From an uncultured Macellibacteroides sp. (GTDB lineage: Bacteria; Bacteroidota; Bacteroidia; Bacteroidales; Tannerellaceae), in NCBI RefSeq assembly GCF_963667135.1, contig NZ_OY762974.1, positions 2,480,001-2,544,000 of the forward strand: a DNA stretch of 64,000 nucleotides, read 5' to 3'. Positions 1 to 9,000 of this stretch are shown piece by piece. The translations under genes were made by a program, and so were the position numbers. The notes under the pieces are model-generated. The model was not told the origin of the DNA. It worked only from the letters and a program-made list of their open reading frames with translations, and did not search any database. Position 1 is the first letter of the stretch; the number at the start of each line of letters is the position of its first letter.

Positions 1-139
1 GGTTAAATATCTGCGTAACCCCGTCTCCCTTATAGCTAAAATATAGGTAGGTTCTTTCGCATTCATCCATATCATCATTAATACATCCTGTCGTCAGAAC
101 GATAAACAACAGCATTGTAATAGTTTGTATGTATTTCAT
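1..139 (-). CDS. Mfa2-like fimbrial anchor lipoprotein, N-terminal fragment
   Basis: Only the first 46 codons lie in the window; the gene runs off the left edge. The start is the ATG at 137-139 (minus strand). The product begins with a short hydrophobic signal ending in a lipobox (LTTGC), so Cys19 should be lipidated, followed by INDDMDEC. A lipoprotein start followed by an Asp-rich stretch and a second Cys is typical of the FimB/Mfa2 family, which anchors and caps the Mfa-type fimbria at the outer membrane. Its position directly downstream of the major fimbrillin fits. A strong hairpin at 166-193 separates it from that gene. Family assignment is by analogy and is tentative given the short fragment. 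Confidence 0.6.
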   Translation of the reverse strand, partial: MKYIQTITMLLFIVLTTGCINDDMDECERTYLYFSYKGDGVTQIFN

Positions 140-165
140 TTCTGTATGTTTTAATGAGTTAAAGA

Positions 166-193
166 CAGGCGGGCAGGCATTGCTGCCCGCCTG
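166..193 (-). terminator. GC-rich hairpin between fimbrial genes (attenuator-like)
   Basis: A perfect 11-bp inverted repeat (CAGGCGGGCAG / CTGCCCGCCTG) with a 6-nt loop sits between the stop of the major fimbrillin and the start of the next gene. On the minus strand it is followed by TCTTTAA rather than a long T run, so partial termination or 3'-end protection of the upstream mRNA is more likely than full termination. Confidence 0.6.
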
Positions 194-225
194 GTTGTAT
201 TTGCTTAAATCAACCTGATTCCGGT

Positions 226-1368
226 TTAATGGAATACAGGAGTCAGTGTTTCAATAGTCCAAGGAAGAACTGTTACATCTACGTTTACGCAGATAGTGGA
301 AGTAGGATCCCATGGTCCAATGTTGATTTCTTTAAATGTGAGATTAATCTGATAAATGTGACCGGCTATTGGAGCTGCATGCCCTGTAAAGGTTGCTGTT
401 GCTACGTATTTGTAAGTCACAACTACATTTGGATCTAATGCCAAAACATTGTCAAGAACCAGTTTGATGTTTGGGAAACCATTCGGGAAGAAATTGTACG
501 CATATCTTTCAGAATTAGTTGTTCCAGGATTATAGATGTCACTAGGAGCATCCATAAGAATTGATGCAATGCTATTGTAGGCCCAAGCAATTTCAGGAGC
601 AGCTCCGAATACATATTTGCCGGCAACAGGAGTTGAACCTGGTTCAAGAATATCAGTATTAATTAATAGTTTAGGAGCAACAGCTACACCTGTTCCTAGT
701 GTTACAAACCGGTTGAAGTCTATTAGTCCAATTCCTTTTAGTACAAAACTGGAATATAAAGCTGAATTTAAATTATCACACTGTATATTACCGATTTCAA
801 AACGAGCAACCAACGGTTTAAGTTCAATTTCTGCATTATACAAGGTGTAGTGAGGATCTGCATTTGTCTCTGGAACAACAGCTAAAGTGAGGTCTTCACC
901 ATAAAGAGTAACATACTCTTTTGTATCACCTGTTACAGCTTCAGTATTTTCGCCGGCTGCATCCAACTGGGATGCTTTAATAGTATTGGCGTTGGTCCAG
1001 GTAATGGTTTTACCAACATTATTACCAACAATTAAAACTGCATCAATCAACGGATTCAAGTTGTGATAAATAACTCCACTCCCTGTTGTAAGAGCTGCCC
1101 AATCAGTGCTGGCATCTGTTACAGTTTCTGATCTGTAAATTGTACCGCTTCCTTGATTGTAGAATACAATTTTAACATCTTTCAATCGCATAGTTGTTGA
1201 AACTGAAGGTGCATCAACAGCCTTAGTATCCAAGGCGCTGGCTACTCCATTGATCTTTAATGTTACACTCTTTGATCCATCAGCAACTGAAGGAACTTCG
1301 TCTTCTGTGCTGCACGCGAACAAACCTAGGCCCGCGCAGGCAACTAGTAAATATCCAAAAAGTTTCAT
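226..1368 (-). CDS. Mfa1/FimA-type major fimbrial subunit (lipoprotein precursor)
   Basis: A 380-residue exported protein likely to be the structural subunit of an Mfa-type fimbria. It starts with a lipoprotein signal (LGLFAC, Cys19) followed by an acidic linker STEDEVP. The body is rich in Thr, Val, Asn and Ala, as in fimbrillins of Bacteroidales, and the end (GHIYQINLTFKEIN, then VNVDVTVLPW) matches the C-terminal beta-strand region that completes the fold of a neighbouring subunit after proteolytic maturation. It lies between the DUF3868 gene (45 bp upstream) and an Mfa2-like anchor gene. The hairpin just downstream could favour its transcript over that of the minor subunit. Family membership is inferred from architecture and context. 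Confidence 0.72.
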   Translation of the reverse strand: MKLFGYLLVACAGLGLFACSTEDEVPSVADGSKSVTLKINGVASALDTKAVDAPSVSTTMRLKDVKIVFYNQGSGTIYRSETVTDASTDWAALTTGSGVIYHNLNPLIDAVLIVGNNVGKTITWTNANTIKASQLDAAGENTEAVTGDTKEYVTLYGEDLTLAVVPETNADPHYTLYNAEIELKPLVARFEIGNIQCDNLNSALYSSFVLKGIGLIDFNRFVTLGTGVAVAPKLLINTDILEPGSTPVAGKYVFGAAPEIAWAYNSIASILMDAPSDIYNPGTTNSERYAYNFFPNGFPNIKLVLDNVLALDPNVVVTYKYVATATFTGHAAPIAGHIYQINLTFKEINIGPWDPTSTICVNVDVTVLPWTIETLTPVFH

Positions 1369-1412
1369 AATAAATAGTGTTAACTGTGAGTGAAAAAATA
1401 ATTAACTGTGAA

Positions 1413-2867
1413 TCATAAATCTTCCAGTAGTTTATTCAGTTGGTCCAGATTTTCGCTGGCTTCTGAGAGGCCCTTATCAGCCGCCTTGATGAAATATTCT
1501 TTCGCCTCCGTGTATTTGCCACTTTGGGCCAAAGCAACTCCAAGGTTATTCCACACCTCTGGCTGATCTTTCATTTTTCCCATATTCTTCATAGCTTCAG
1601 TAGGCTGACCTTTTTCAATCAGTACTGCTGCAGCATTGGTTATCGCTACCGGGCTTTCCGGAAACGTTTGTGCGGCAATGGCGAATGCTTCGTTTCTTGC
1701 CTGGGAGCCTTTCTCGTAACTGTAAGCTACCTGATACATTTCGTTCAGGCTCAATAGCTTTGGATTTGTTTTAATTTGTTCTTTTGCTTTGTCTATAGTA
1801 AATTGTTTAACGGTGAAGTTTACAACACAAGTATTGCGACGAAGGGGTGGAAACAGATCCTGTAGAATTGTCTGATATGTTTTACCACTGTTAAGCTCCA
1901 TGATTCTTCTTTCGCGACCATCCATTACGTCGGTACTCTTAATAATATCAAGGACCTTGTCTTTATCTTCGATTGTATAACTCTCTAACGCTTTTACCAG
2001 ACCATCCCAATCTTCGCCTTTCCAGTCCAGGATAAAGAGTCCTTTTTCCAGACTATGGCTTTTTTGTAAATGGGCAGCCAGCGATTTAGCGCGGTTTTCA
2101 GAAAGTTTCATATTATTGAGATAGATACCTTCGGGCGATGCAAAACCTGTAATTTTTATATTTGTAAGCGTAATGTCGCTATTGTTCTTAATATTGCGGA
2201 GTGTAGAAGCTACCTTTTCAAGCTCTGCCTCGTTATTATCGAAAGTGGGGAGAACTACATAGCTGCCTACCTTATAGTTTAGATAAATCTCCAGAATTTC
2301 GTTTCGCATTTTGATTGCTTCAACTTCGGGTGTAATATAATTAACTACGTATGAGGGTTTGAACTCTTCTTTCAATACGGGAGATGCGAGCAATCGCTCT
2401 TCTTTGCCAAGTCCGCAAAGCGCACATCCGGTTATTTCCTGATTTAATACCAGTTTTCCTTTTTTCATCCATTGGCTGTAAGGAACAGTCGTTTTGTATT
2501 CAATTACTTGAGCTTCCGTATTGATTCTATGAATCATTGCAAATGGCTGCTGACTAAATTCTGGTTTGCCATTTAACTGTAATGTCCGTTTCAATACTTT
2601 GCTTCTTGTGTTTCCACTTATTACAACAGGAGGTAATTCCTTTGTATCCTTGTTGTCGGACGAAATTAGTACAGGAGTCAACGTAATCATATGCTGGGAG
2701 TTAATATCCAGCTTGCTGATATTGATATTCATAGTAATATCAAGCTCCTGTCCACTTTTCTTGATGAGTTGATTTTCGACAGATATTTCGCTGGAGTAAT
2801 TTCCCTGAGCCACTACATTTGCTGAAATCAGCAGTGAGGCTATTAGTATGTTGGTGAATGTTTTCAT
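1413..2867 (-). CDS. DUF3868 protein with OmpA-like and TPR regions
   Basis: A 484-residue exported protein with a Sec signal ending near ANVVAQ. Residues about 25-190 form a beta-rich DUF3868-like domain that includes a CALCG motif. Residues about 200-320 resemble an OmpA C-terminal peptidoglycan-binding domain (KITGFASPEG, then LSENRAKSLAAHL). The last roughly 100 residues look like TPR helices (WNNLGVALAQSGKYTEAKEY). Proteins of this type accompany DUF3575 genes in Bacteroidales fimbrial loci, where they may anchor or assemble the fimbria. It begins 11 bp after the DUF3575 stop and sits 45 bp before the fimbrillin, so one operon is likely. Its exact function is unknown. Confidence 0.7.
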   Translation of the reverse strand: MKTFTNILIASLLISANVVAQGNYSSEISVENQLIKKSGQELDITMNINISKLDINSQHMITLTPVLISSDNKDTKELPPVVISGNTRSKVLKRTLQLNGKPEFSQQPFAMIHRINTEAQVIEYKTTVPYSQWMKKGKLVLNQEITGCALCGLGKEERLLASPVLKEEFKPSYVVNYITPEVEAIKMRNEILEIYLNYKVGSYVVLPTFDNNEAELEKVASTLRNIKNNSDITLTNIKITGFASPEGIYLNNMKLSENRAKSLAAHLQKSHSLEKGLFILDWKGEDWDGLVKALESYTIEDKDKVLDIIKSTDVMDGRERRIMELNSGKTYQTILQDLFPPLRRNTCVVNFTVKQFTIDKAKEQIKTNPKLLSLNEMYQVAYSYEKGSQARNEAFAIAAQTFPESPVAITNAAAVLIEKGQPTEAMKNMGKMKDQPEVWNNLGVALAQSGKYTEAKEYFIKAADKGLSEASENLDQLNKLLEDL

Positions 2868-2878
2868 AATGCTCAGGT

Positions 2879-3439
2879 TTATTTAATTATATAAATAATG
2901 GATATGGCTGCTTTAGTAACTCCAAAATAATCTTTTGTGTCTTTTTTTACCCATTCTCCGCAGTTCACACAAACGTATTTGTCGTGATCTAAGCGTGCGT
3001 ATCCTGCACCAATTACTGCTTCCATGCTCCAGTGCGGACTTAATATCCATTGATATCCATAGGAAATACCTCCGCCCCAAAGATTGCCTTCGTAACGGTA
3101 TTTTTCCATATTGTCACTAAGGAATGAAAGTCCCCCCACATTATACGCAGCATAATGTCCATGCAGACCCAGAAAATGGCCGTTAAATTTTTCACAAAAC
3201 CAGTATCGCACCTCAGGTTGAATCCCAATGTGTTTAAACTTTCCATCTTCTCCGAAATTCCATGGATTGTAATTCCCTGAAATGTCGAGTGTAACCTTTC
3301 GGCTAAGACTCATTTCGACACCCAGGTTTATGGTGCTGGTAAGGTCGTAAAGCAGGTTGCTCTTTACTGCAAAAGTTTGTCCATATGTTGCTGCGAACGG
3401 GGCAAACAAAACTAGTAGAATGATTAAAAGTCGTTTCAT
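2879..3439 (-). CDS. DUF3575 outer-membrane beta-barrel protein
   Basis: A 186-residue protein starting at MKRLLIILLV with a clear Sec signal ending near ATYGQ. The reading frame stays open upstream to 3556, but the signal peptide marks 3439 as the start. The body has alternating aromatic and polar strands (KSNLLYDLTSTINLGVEM, VRYWFCEKFNG, GGISYGYQW) typical of a small outer-membrane beta-barrel of the DUF3575 family. It is the first gene of the fimbrial operon and lies downstream of four copies of a 15-bp repeat. In similar loci DUF3575 and DUF3868 genes stand together. A role in fimbrial anchoring is inferred only from context. Confidence 0.7.
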   Translation of the reverse strand: MKRLLIILLVLFAPFAATYGQTFAVKSNLLYDLTSTINLGVEMSLSRKVTLDISGNYNPWNFGEDGKFKHIGIQPEVRYWFCEKFNGHFLGLHGHYAAYNVGGLSFLSDNMEKYRYEGNLWGGGISYGYQWILSPHWSMEAVIGAGYARLDHDKYVCVNCGEWVKKDTKDYFGVTKAAISIIYIIK

Positions 3440-3571
3440 ATTCTTTATATTAAAATGACCTGTAAATAAATATTTTTTATCCTGGCTAAAGTAATATCTT
3501 TCATCCTCATCGATTAAATTGGACATACCACTGTAAACATGGAATATGAACAACAACTTATCATATTGAAG

Positions 3572-3765
3572 ATTAAAGAGAAGGTCAATCTTTTAATAAA
3601 CTGACATTTAGGGAAATAATAATTTTTTTGATATTTGTTAAAGAGAAGGTCGGACGAAATAATATAAAAACATATACTAAATAGCTACAGATTAAAGAAA
3701 AGGTCTATTCGAAATATAAAATACCAATTAATTCAGTTAGCAGATATTTGGTGAAAGAGAAGGTC
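3572..3765 (-). repeat. Four spaced direct repeats, GACCTTCTCTTTAAY
   Basis: Copies lie at 3572-3586, 3637-3651, 3691-3705 and 3751-3765, all in one orientation, 54-65 bp apart. On the minus strand the consensus is GACCTTCTCTTTAAY; the copies differ at one to three positions. They are about 130-330 bp upstream of the DUF3575 start, so they may be binding sites for a regulator of the fimbrial operon. The sequence between copies is not conserved apart from short AT-rich matches. Confidence 0.7.
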
Positions 3766-4190
3766 TTCACTATATCAACACAAAGGATAAACGAAATGTT
3801 TATTCCATGAATGGGTAATTGTATTTTTTATATTAATTTATCTTATAAAAGCTTACGAATTTTGCTTATATAGACCAATGTCAGGCGCACTTTTATTTAT
3901 TCAAAGCGACATCTTGATGGTTTGTATTTGTGGAATTGTTTTTGACGATTGATAGAAAATTGGATATATTTAACCTTATTTGCTTATTTTAGATTTATGA
4001 TGTTTATTTTTTTAGCTTAATTAAAGTTATGTTGCTGATACTGGATGATCTTTATATTTTCTTGATATATATTCTCTGTCTTACGTGTTTTGTACAAATT
4101 AATTTTAATAGGTCAAAATTCATGCTTGATTAGGTATAGATTTGTTTTAATCCCGAATTTTATAAATTATGAAATAAAATAATCTCTCCC

Positions 4191-4227
4191 GACTAAGGGT
4201 TTTTATTTAATTTTACGACTCTATTAA
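4191..4227 (+). promoter_or_regulatory. ECF-type promoter element upstream of sigma gene
   Basis: GACTAAGGGTTTTT followed, 25 bp after its start, by CGACTCTATTA. The same two-part element with the same 25-bp spacing is found upstream of the FecR gene (4841). Shared elements in front of an ECF sigma gene and its anti-sigma operon suggest they are the -35 and -10 regions recognised by this sigma factor. Confidence 0.65.
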
Positions 4228-4284
4228 GGATGAAGGCTAAATTTACTTAATGTCTGATTGTTGGAAAAACACAATAACAATACC

Positions 4285-4821
4285 ATGCAGTTAGTTTGCA
4301 GTTTGGCTACGCTTGACTCGCAAGTAGCGTTCAAATCACTTTATATGGTCTATTTTGACCGTTTAATGCGATTTGTGACTTGTCATGTCGGATCCGAGCC
4401 AGTAGCAGAAGAAATCGTATCAGATACATTTTTAGCTGTATGGGAAAATAGAAAATCGCTTTTAGAGGTAACAAACTTCGATTCCTATATTTACACAATT
4501 GCCCGACATAAATCAATATCGTATTTTCGCACGAATCACATGATTAAGGTAGAAATCGATGAAACTGTTTCTGATCTTTTTTTTCAAACAGATACTACTC
4601 CAGAAGAAGACTTCATATCCAAAGAAACTGTGAATAGCTTGAATAACGCCATTAATTCGCTTCCCGATAAGTGTAAAATGGCATTTAAATTGGTGCGAGA
4701 AGATAAAATGAAATATAAGGATGCTGCTCAAGTACTGGATATTTCTGTCAAAACATTGGAGGCGCATATTACAACTGCAGTAAAAAAAATAAGAGAAGCT
4801 TTAAGTAAAGAGTTGGAGTGA
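4285..4821 (+). CDS. ECF RNA polymerase sigma factor (SusCD-linked, locus 1)
   Basis: A sigma-70 family ECF factor of 178 residues from the ATG at 4285; a TTG at 4258 would add nine residues but is a less usual start here. Region 2 is at about residues 12-75 (AFKSLYMVYFDRLMRFV, then AEEIVSDTFLAVWENR) and region 4 at about 110-170 (LPDKCKMAFKLVREDKMKYKDAAQVL, ending in a helix-turn-helix). It precedes a FecR anti-sigma gene and SusC/SusD, the standard arrangement of trans-envelope signalling in Bacteroidetes: ligand binding by SusC releases the sigma factor through FecR. An ECF-type element in front of it suggests autoregulation. Confidence 0.9.
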   Translation: MQLVCSLATLDSQVAFKSLYMVYFDRLMRFVTCHVGSEPVAEEIVSDTFLAVWENRKSLLEVTNFDSYIYTIARHKSISYFRTNHMIKVEIDETVSDLFFQTDTTPEEDFISKETVNSLNNAINSLPDKCKMAFKLVREDKMKYKDAAQVLDISVKTLEAHITTAVKKIREALSKELE

Positions 4822-4840
4822 TTCGATTATTTATTAACCA

Positions 4841-4880
4841 GACTAAGGGTTTTTTCTTTTTCGTGCGACTATACTATTAG
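4841..4880 (+). promoter_or_regulatory. ECF-type promoter element upstream of FecR-SusCD
   Basis: GACTAAGGGTTTTTTC, then CGACTATACTATTAG beginning at 4866. It matches the element at 4191 in both halves and in exact spacing. It sits 12 bp upstream of the anti-sigma start, as expected for the promoter of the FecR-SusC-SusD-oxidoreductase operon. Confidence 0.68.
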
Positions 4881-4892
4881 AACGGATAATTC

Positions 4893-5858
4893 ATGAAATA
4901 TAAAATAGATCATATAATAGCACGGGTTCTTTCCGGAGAAAGTTCATCGGAAGATATTCTTCAACTAAGTGATTGGCTTAATGCCGATCATAAAAATAAA
5001 GATGAGTTTCGGAAGTTAAAGAGCTACTGGGATGCAGAAGTTTCTTTTAGGAACTCTGTTGCGCCGGAAATAACATTGAAGAAACTACGGGATAAAATAA
5101 CTGCGGCCGAAAGAAAGAAAAAACTTAAACAACTCCTAATTGTTGGTTTACCGATTGCGGCCTGTATTTGTTTATTGATAACGGTCTCTTTTCTATTTTA
5201 CATTAATAGTAAAGTGGATCCGGTTGAATATTATACCTATATAAGTGGTAATCATAAATCCGAATTTACCTTAACTGATGGGACTAAAGTCATTTTAAAT
5301 AAAGATGGCAAATTAACTTATTCAAGTTCTTTTGGAGATAAATGCAGAACTGTTCAATTGGAAGGAGAGGCCTTCATTGAAGTAACTAAAGATTCGACAA
5401 GAGTGTTCGAGGTAAAGATGGATCAGGCTTCAATTAAGGTTTTAGGTACTAAATTTAATGTAAAAGCGAATCCACATGAGAATTCGATCGAGGCAACTTT
5501 GGTGGAAGGATCAATCCGTTTTGAAAGTGAAACGCAAAAGGTTTTACTAAATCCAAATCAGCAGCTTAAATATAATAAACAGACGGCGAAAATAGACATT
5601 AATAGTGTTGATACTGAGTTTTATACATCATGGAAATATGATGTTAGCAAATACAAATCATTATCTCTTAAAAATCTTGTTTGTGATTTAGAAAAAAAAT
5701 ATAAAGTGAAAATTGAAATAATAAACAGGAAACTTGAAGATGTTATTGTATCTGGGTCCTTTAGTAATGACCAATCAATTGAAGATGCATTGGAAGTAAT
5801 ATCCCGGAGCATACCATTTGAATGGGACAAAAAAGGGAATACCTATTATGTTCGTTAA
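4893..5858 (+). CDS. FecR-family anti-sigma factor (locus 1)
   Basis: A 321-residue inner-membrane anti-sigma factor. Cytoplasmic residues 1-78 should bind the sigma factor. A single membrane helix spans about residues 80-104 (LLIVGLPIAACICLLITVSF). The periplasmic part has a FecR domain at about 115-215 (FTLTDGTKVILNKDGKLTY, VLGTKFNVKA) and a C-terminal DUF4974-like domain at about 250-320. It relays the signal from the STN domain of the downstream SusC. It lies 71 bp after the sigma gene with its own ECF-type element between, and is separated from susC by a leader with a hairpin at 5919-5949. Confidence 0.92.
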   Translation: MKYKIDHIIARVLSGESSSEDILQLSDWLNADHKNKDEFRKLKSYWDAEVSFRNSVAPEITLKKLRDKITAAERKKKLKQLLIVGLPIAACICLLITVSFLFYINSKVDPVEYYTYISGNHKSEFTLTDGTKVILNKDGKLTYSSSFGDKCRTVQLEGEAFIEVTKDSTRVFEVKMDQASIKVLGTKFNVKANPHENSIEATLVEGSIRFESETQKVLLNPNQQLKYNKQTAKIDINSVDTEFYTSWKYDVSKYKSLSLKNLVCDLEKKYKVKIEIINRKLEDVIVSGSFSNDQSIEDALEVISRSIPFEWDKKGNTYYVR

Positions 5859-5918
5859 TAGAAACTCATAATTAAAAGTATAGCCTATGCAAAGAAATTG
5901 TTAACCTAAATTGTATGA

Positions 5919-5949
5919 AAAAACCGACAATGAGTCATCGCCGGTTTTT
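5919..5949 (+). terminator. Hairpin with U tract between fecR and susC
   Basis: AAAAACCG pairs perfectly with CGGTTTTT across a 15-nt loop, and the second arm ends in a T run. The stem is short and AT-rich, so it could be a weak terminator or attenuator in the leader of susC. AATTGTTAACCT occurs on both sides of it (5896-5907 and 6013-6024). Confidence 0.45.
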
Positions 5950-6040
5950 ACCTTTCAAAGATTTAATTACTGCTTCAGGCATCTTCGTCGGCAAACATTG
6001 TTGCTTGAAGCGAATTGTTAACCTTTTACAAAACAAAAAT

Positions 6041-9000
6041 ATGGAAAATGTTTCGTATTACAAGTCCTTTCTGACAAAGGATTTGAAAAAAATCTTTCAA
6101 ATTATGAGAATCACGTTTTTTCTTCTTTTTGTAACGTTTTTTGAGGCGTTTGCAGTCGAAACTTCTTATTCGCAGATTACAAAGGTTTCGGTTGAAGCAA
6201 ATCAACTCAATTTAAGCGAACTATTTACTTTGATTGAAAAGCAGAGTGAGTTTTTGTTTTTTTATGTAGATGCAGATGTTCGAAATGTTAACGTGAACAT
6301 TAAAGCCCGGAATACCCAAATAGACGCAATCCTTTCTCAGGCGTTGCAGGGTACAGATCTTTCTTATACGATTACGAATAGGAATATAAATATTTTCAGG
6401 AAAACAGATTCATCGCAACAACATTTAAAGCGGGTTACAGGAAATGTAACAGATTCAAGAGGTGAATCTATTATTGGGGCGAATGTGGTAGTAAAGGGTA
6501 CGGTAAACGGCACCACTACTGATATGGATGGAAATTATAGTATTGAGGTAAGTTCATCCTCAGTGCTTCAGGTTTCTTACATAGGATATCATACTTTGGA
6601 AATTCTTGTTGGAGATAAATCTAAAATTGATATTAAATTGGTTGATGATGCTTTGAATTTGAGCGAAGTAGTAGTTGTTGGTTATGGAACACAAAAGAAG
6701 GCTAATCTTACAGGATCAGTAGCTTCCGTTTCGGCCAAGGATATGGGTAAACGCCAGGTTGGCCAGACTTCATTAGCCTTACAGGGACTTGTTCCGGGTG
6801 TGGCCATTACTCAGAGGAGCGGACAGCCTGGAGCTGATGGTGGAACTATCAGTATCCGCGGTAAAACAACGTTGGGGAATAATGATGCATTGATTCTTGT
6901 TGATGGGGTTGAAATGGGGATAAATAATATTGATGCCTCCTTAATCGAATCTGTTTCGGTATTAAAAGACGCAGCATCTTCAGCCATTTACGGTTCTCGT
7001 GCTGCAAATGGAGTTATTCTTATCACTACAAAACGAGCAGAAGCCGATAAATTTTCTGTTTCATACAGTGGTTATCTTGGATGGCAAAGCGCTATTGACT
7101 TGCCAAACATGGTAGGAGCTTTAGATCACATGCGTATGACTAACCAAGCTTATACCAACATTGGAAAGTCTCCCTTATATTCAGATGCTTATCTACAGGA
7201 ATATGAGGAGAATATGACAACAAATCCAGATAGATATCCAGATACAGACTGGATTGGAGAAACGTTGACCAATAATGGGTTGATGCAAAATCATTTTGTA
7301 ACATTAAGCGGAGGATCCAAGCGAATCCGTACTTCTGCAAATATTGGGTATCTGGACCAAAATGGTATTATAGAAAATTCTAATTTCAAACGTTATACTT
7401 TTCGTATGAATACGGATATGGATATTTCAGATCAATTTTCAGCACGGATTGACGCTCATGTAGGTATGACAAAGAGATTGTCTCCTTCCAGAGGAGATGC
7501 ATTTCATTGGATGAGTAGAATACCTGCTATTCAGGCAGGTCGTTTAACAACCGGACAGTGGGGGGAAGGTTGGAATGGAGATAACCCAATCGCTTTCACA
7601 AATGATGGCGGATTGCAAACCGTTAATAGTCCATCGGCAGTACTTAACTTTGCATTAACATATAAACCTACTGATTGGCTGACTGTTCAAGGAAATTATT
7701 CTCCCAATTATTATGAAACACACAATACATCATTTAGCAAGATGGTGCAGACTTACAAGTATGACGGAACACCTTATTACAGAGCTCCTCAAAAAAGTAC
7801 GTTAAGCGATCAGTCAGATAGAAGTCTAAGAAATTTACTAACAGCATCTATTACATTTGATAAAACATATGGTAATCATGGGATAAAGGCTATGGCTGGC
7901 TATCAACAAGATGATTTCCGAAATGACGGACATAGCGGATACAGGGAAAATTTTGCATTTCCTGATTATCCGGTTTTGAGTGCAGGAGGCGAGGATAATC
8001 AAAAAGCATATGGCTGGGCTTCCGAATGGGCACTGCAATCTCTTTTCGGTCGTGTTAATTATGATTACAAAGAAAAGTATCTTTTTGAAGCTAATATGCG
8101 TTACGACGGTTCTTCTAAATTTGCCGATGGTCATAAATGGGGTGTATTTCCATCATTTTCAGCTGGTTGGAGAATTTCAGAAGAGTCATTCTGGCAACCT
8201 GTTAAAGGAATCGTAGATAATTTAAAAATTAGAGGTTCCTGGGGGCAATTAGGAAATCAAAACATCGGGGATAATTATCCGTTTTCGTCGGATGTAAACT
8301 TAGGTATTAAATATATATTTGATAAAGCAGTCACATCAGGAGCCGGTATTACAAGTCTGGCTAATTCTAAAATTACTTGGGAAACAACCTCAATTACTGA
8401 TATTGGATTAGATGCGACAATCTTTGGAAAATTAAATTTGACAGCCGATTATTTCTATAAAGTTACCGATGATATTCTTTTGAAATTAAATGTGCCTTTG
8501 ATTATAGGTATGGATGCACCTCAGCAGAATGCAGGTAAAACTGAAAACCGTGGTTGGGATTTAGGAATTAATTACGCTGATAAGTTTGGTGACTTCAACT
8601 ATAAAGTGGCTTTAAATATTTCAGATGTAAAAAATAAAATACTTGATTTAAAAGGAATTAATGAAACCGGACTAACTGTGTTTCGTGAAGGAGAGGAAAT
8701 GTATTCGATATACGGATTAGAGTCTACAGGCTATATTCAACCGGAGGATTACGACGCAAATGGGAAATATCTTTACGCAACTCAATATGGTAGTTTTGGT
8801 CCCGGCGATATAAAATACAGGGATCAGCTAACGATAGATACAGATGGGGATGGTATCGCTGATAAGGCAGATGGAGTAATAAATACTTCTGACAGAACTA
8901 TTCTGGGAGGAACTATTCCTCGGTATACTTTTGGCATGTCTTTGTATGGAGAATATAAAGGGATTGATCTTAGTTTGTTACTTCAGGGCGTAGGTAAAGC

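Larger units (their letters stand above)
3440..4284. other. 845-bp AT-rich divergent intergenic region
   Basis: This region separates the fimbrial operon (minus) from the first ECF sigma gene (plus). It holds four spaced direct repeats (3572-3765) on the fimbrial side and an ECF-type promoter element (4191-4227) on the sigma side. The stretch from about 3780 to 4190 is very AT-rich and shows no convincing gene or RNA. Confidence 0.7.

Noticed and set aside
3572-3765. CRISPR-like spaced repeats
   Set aside because: The repeats are only about 15 bp, vary between copies, have uneven spacing (54-65 bp), and no cas gene is present.
5915-6040. N-terminal extension of the locus 1 SusC
   Set aside because: It overlaps a hairpin (5919-5949) and adds a cationic stretch not typical of SusC; ATG 6041 is a better start.
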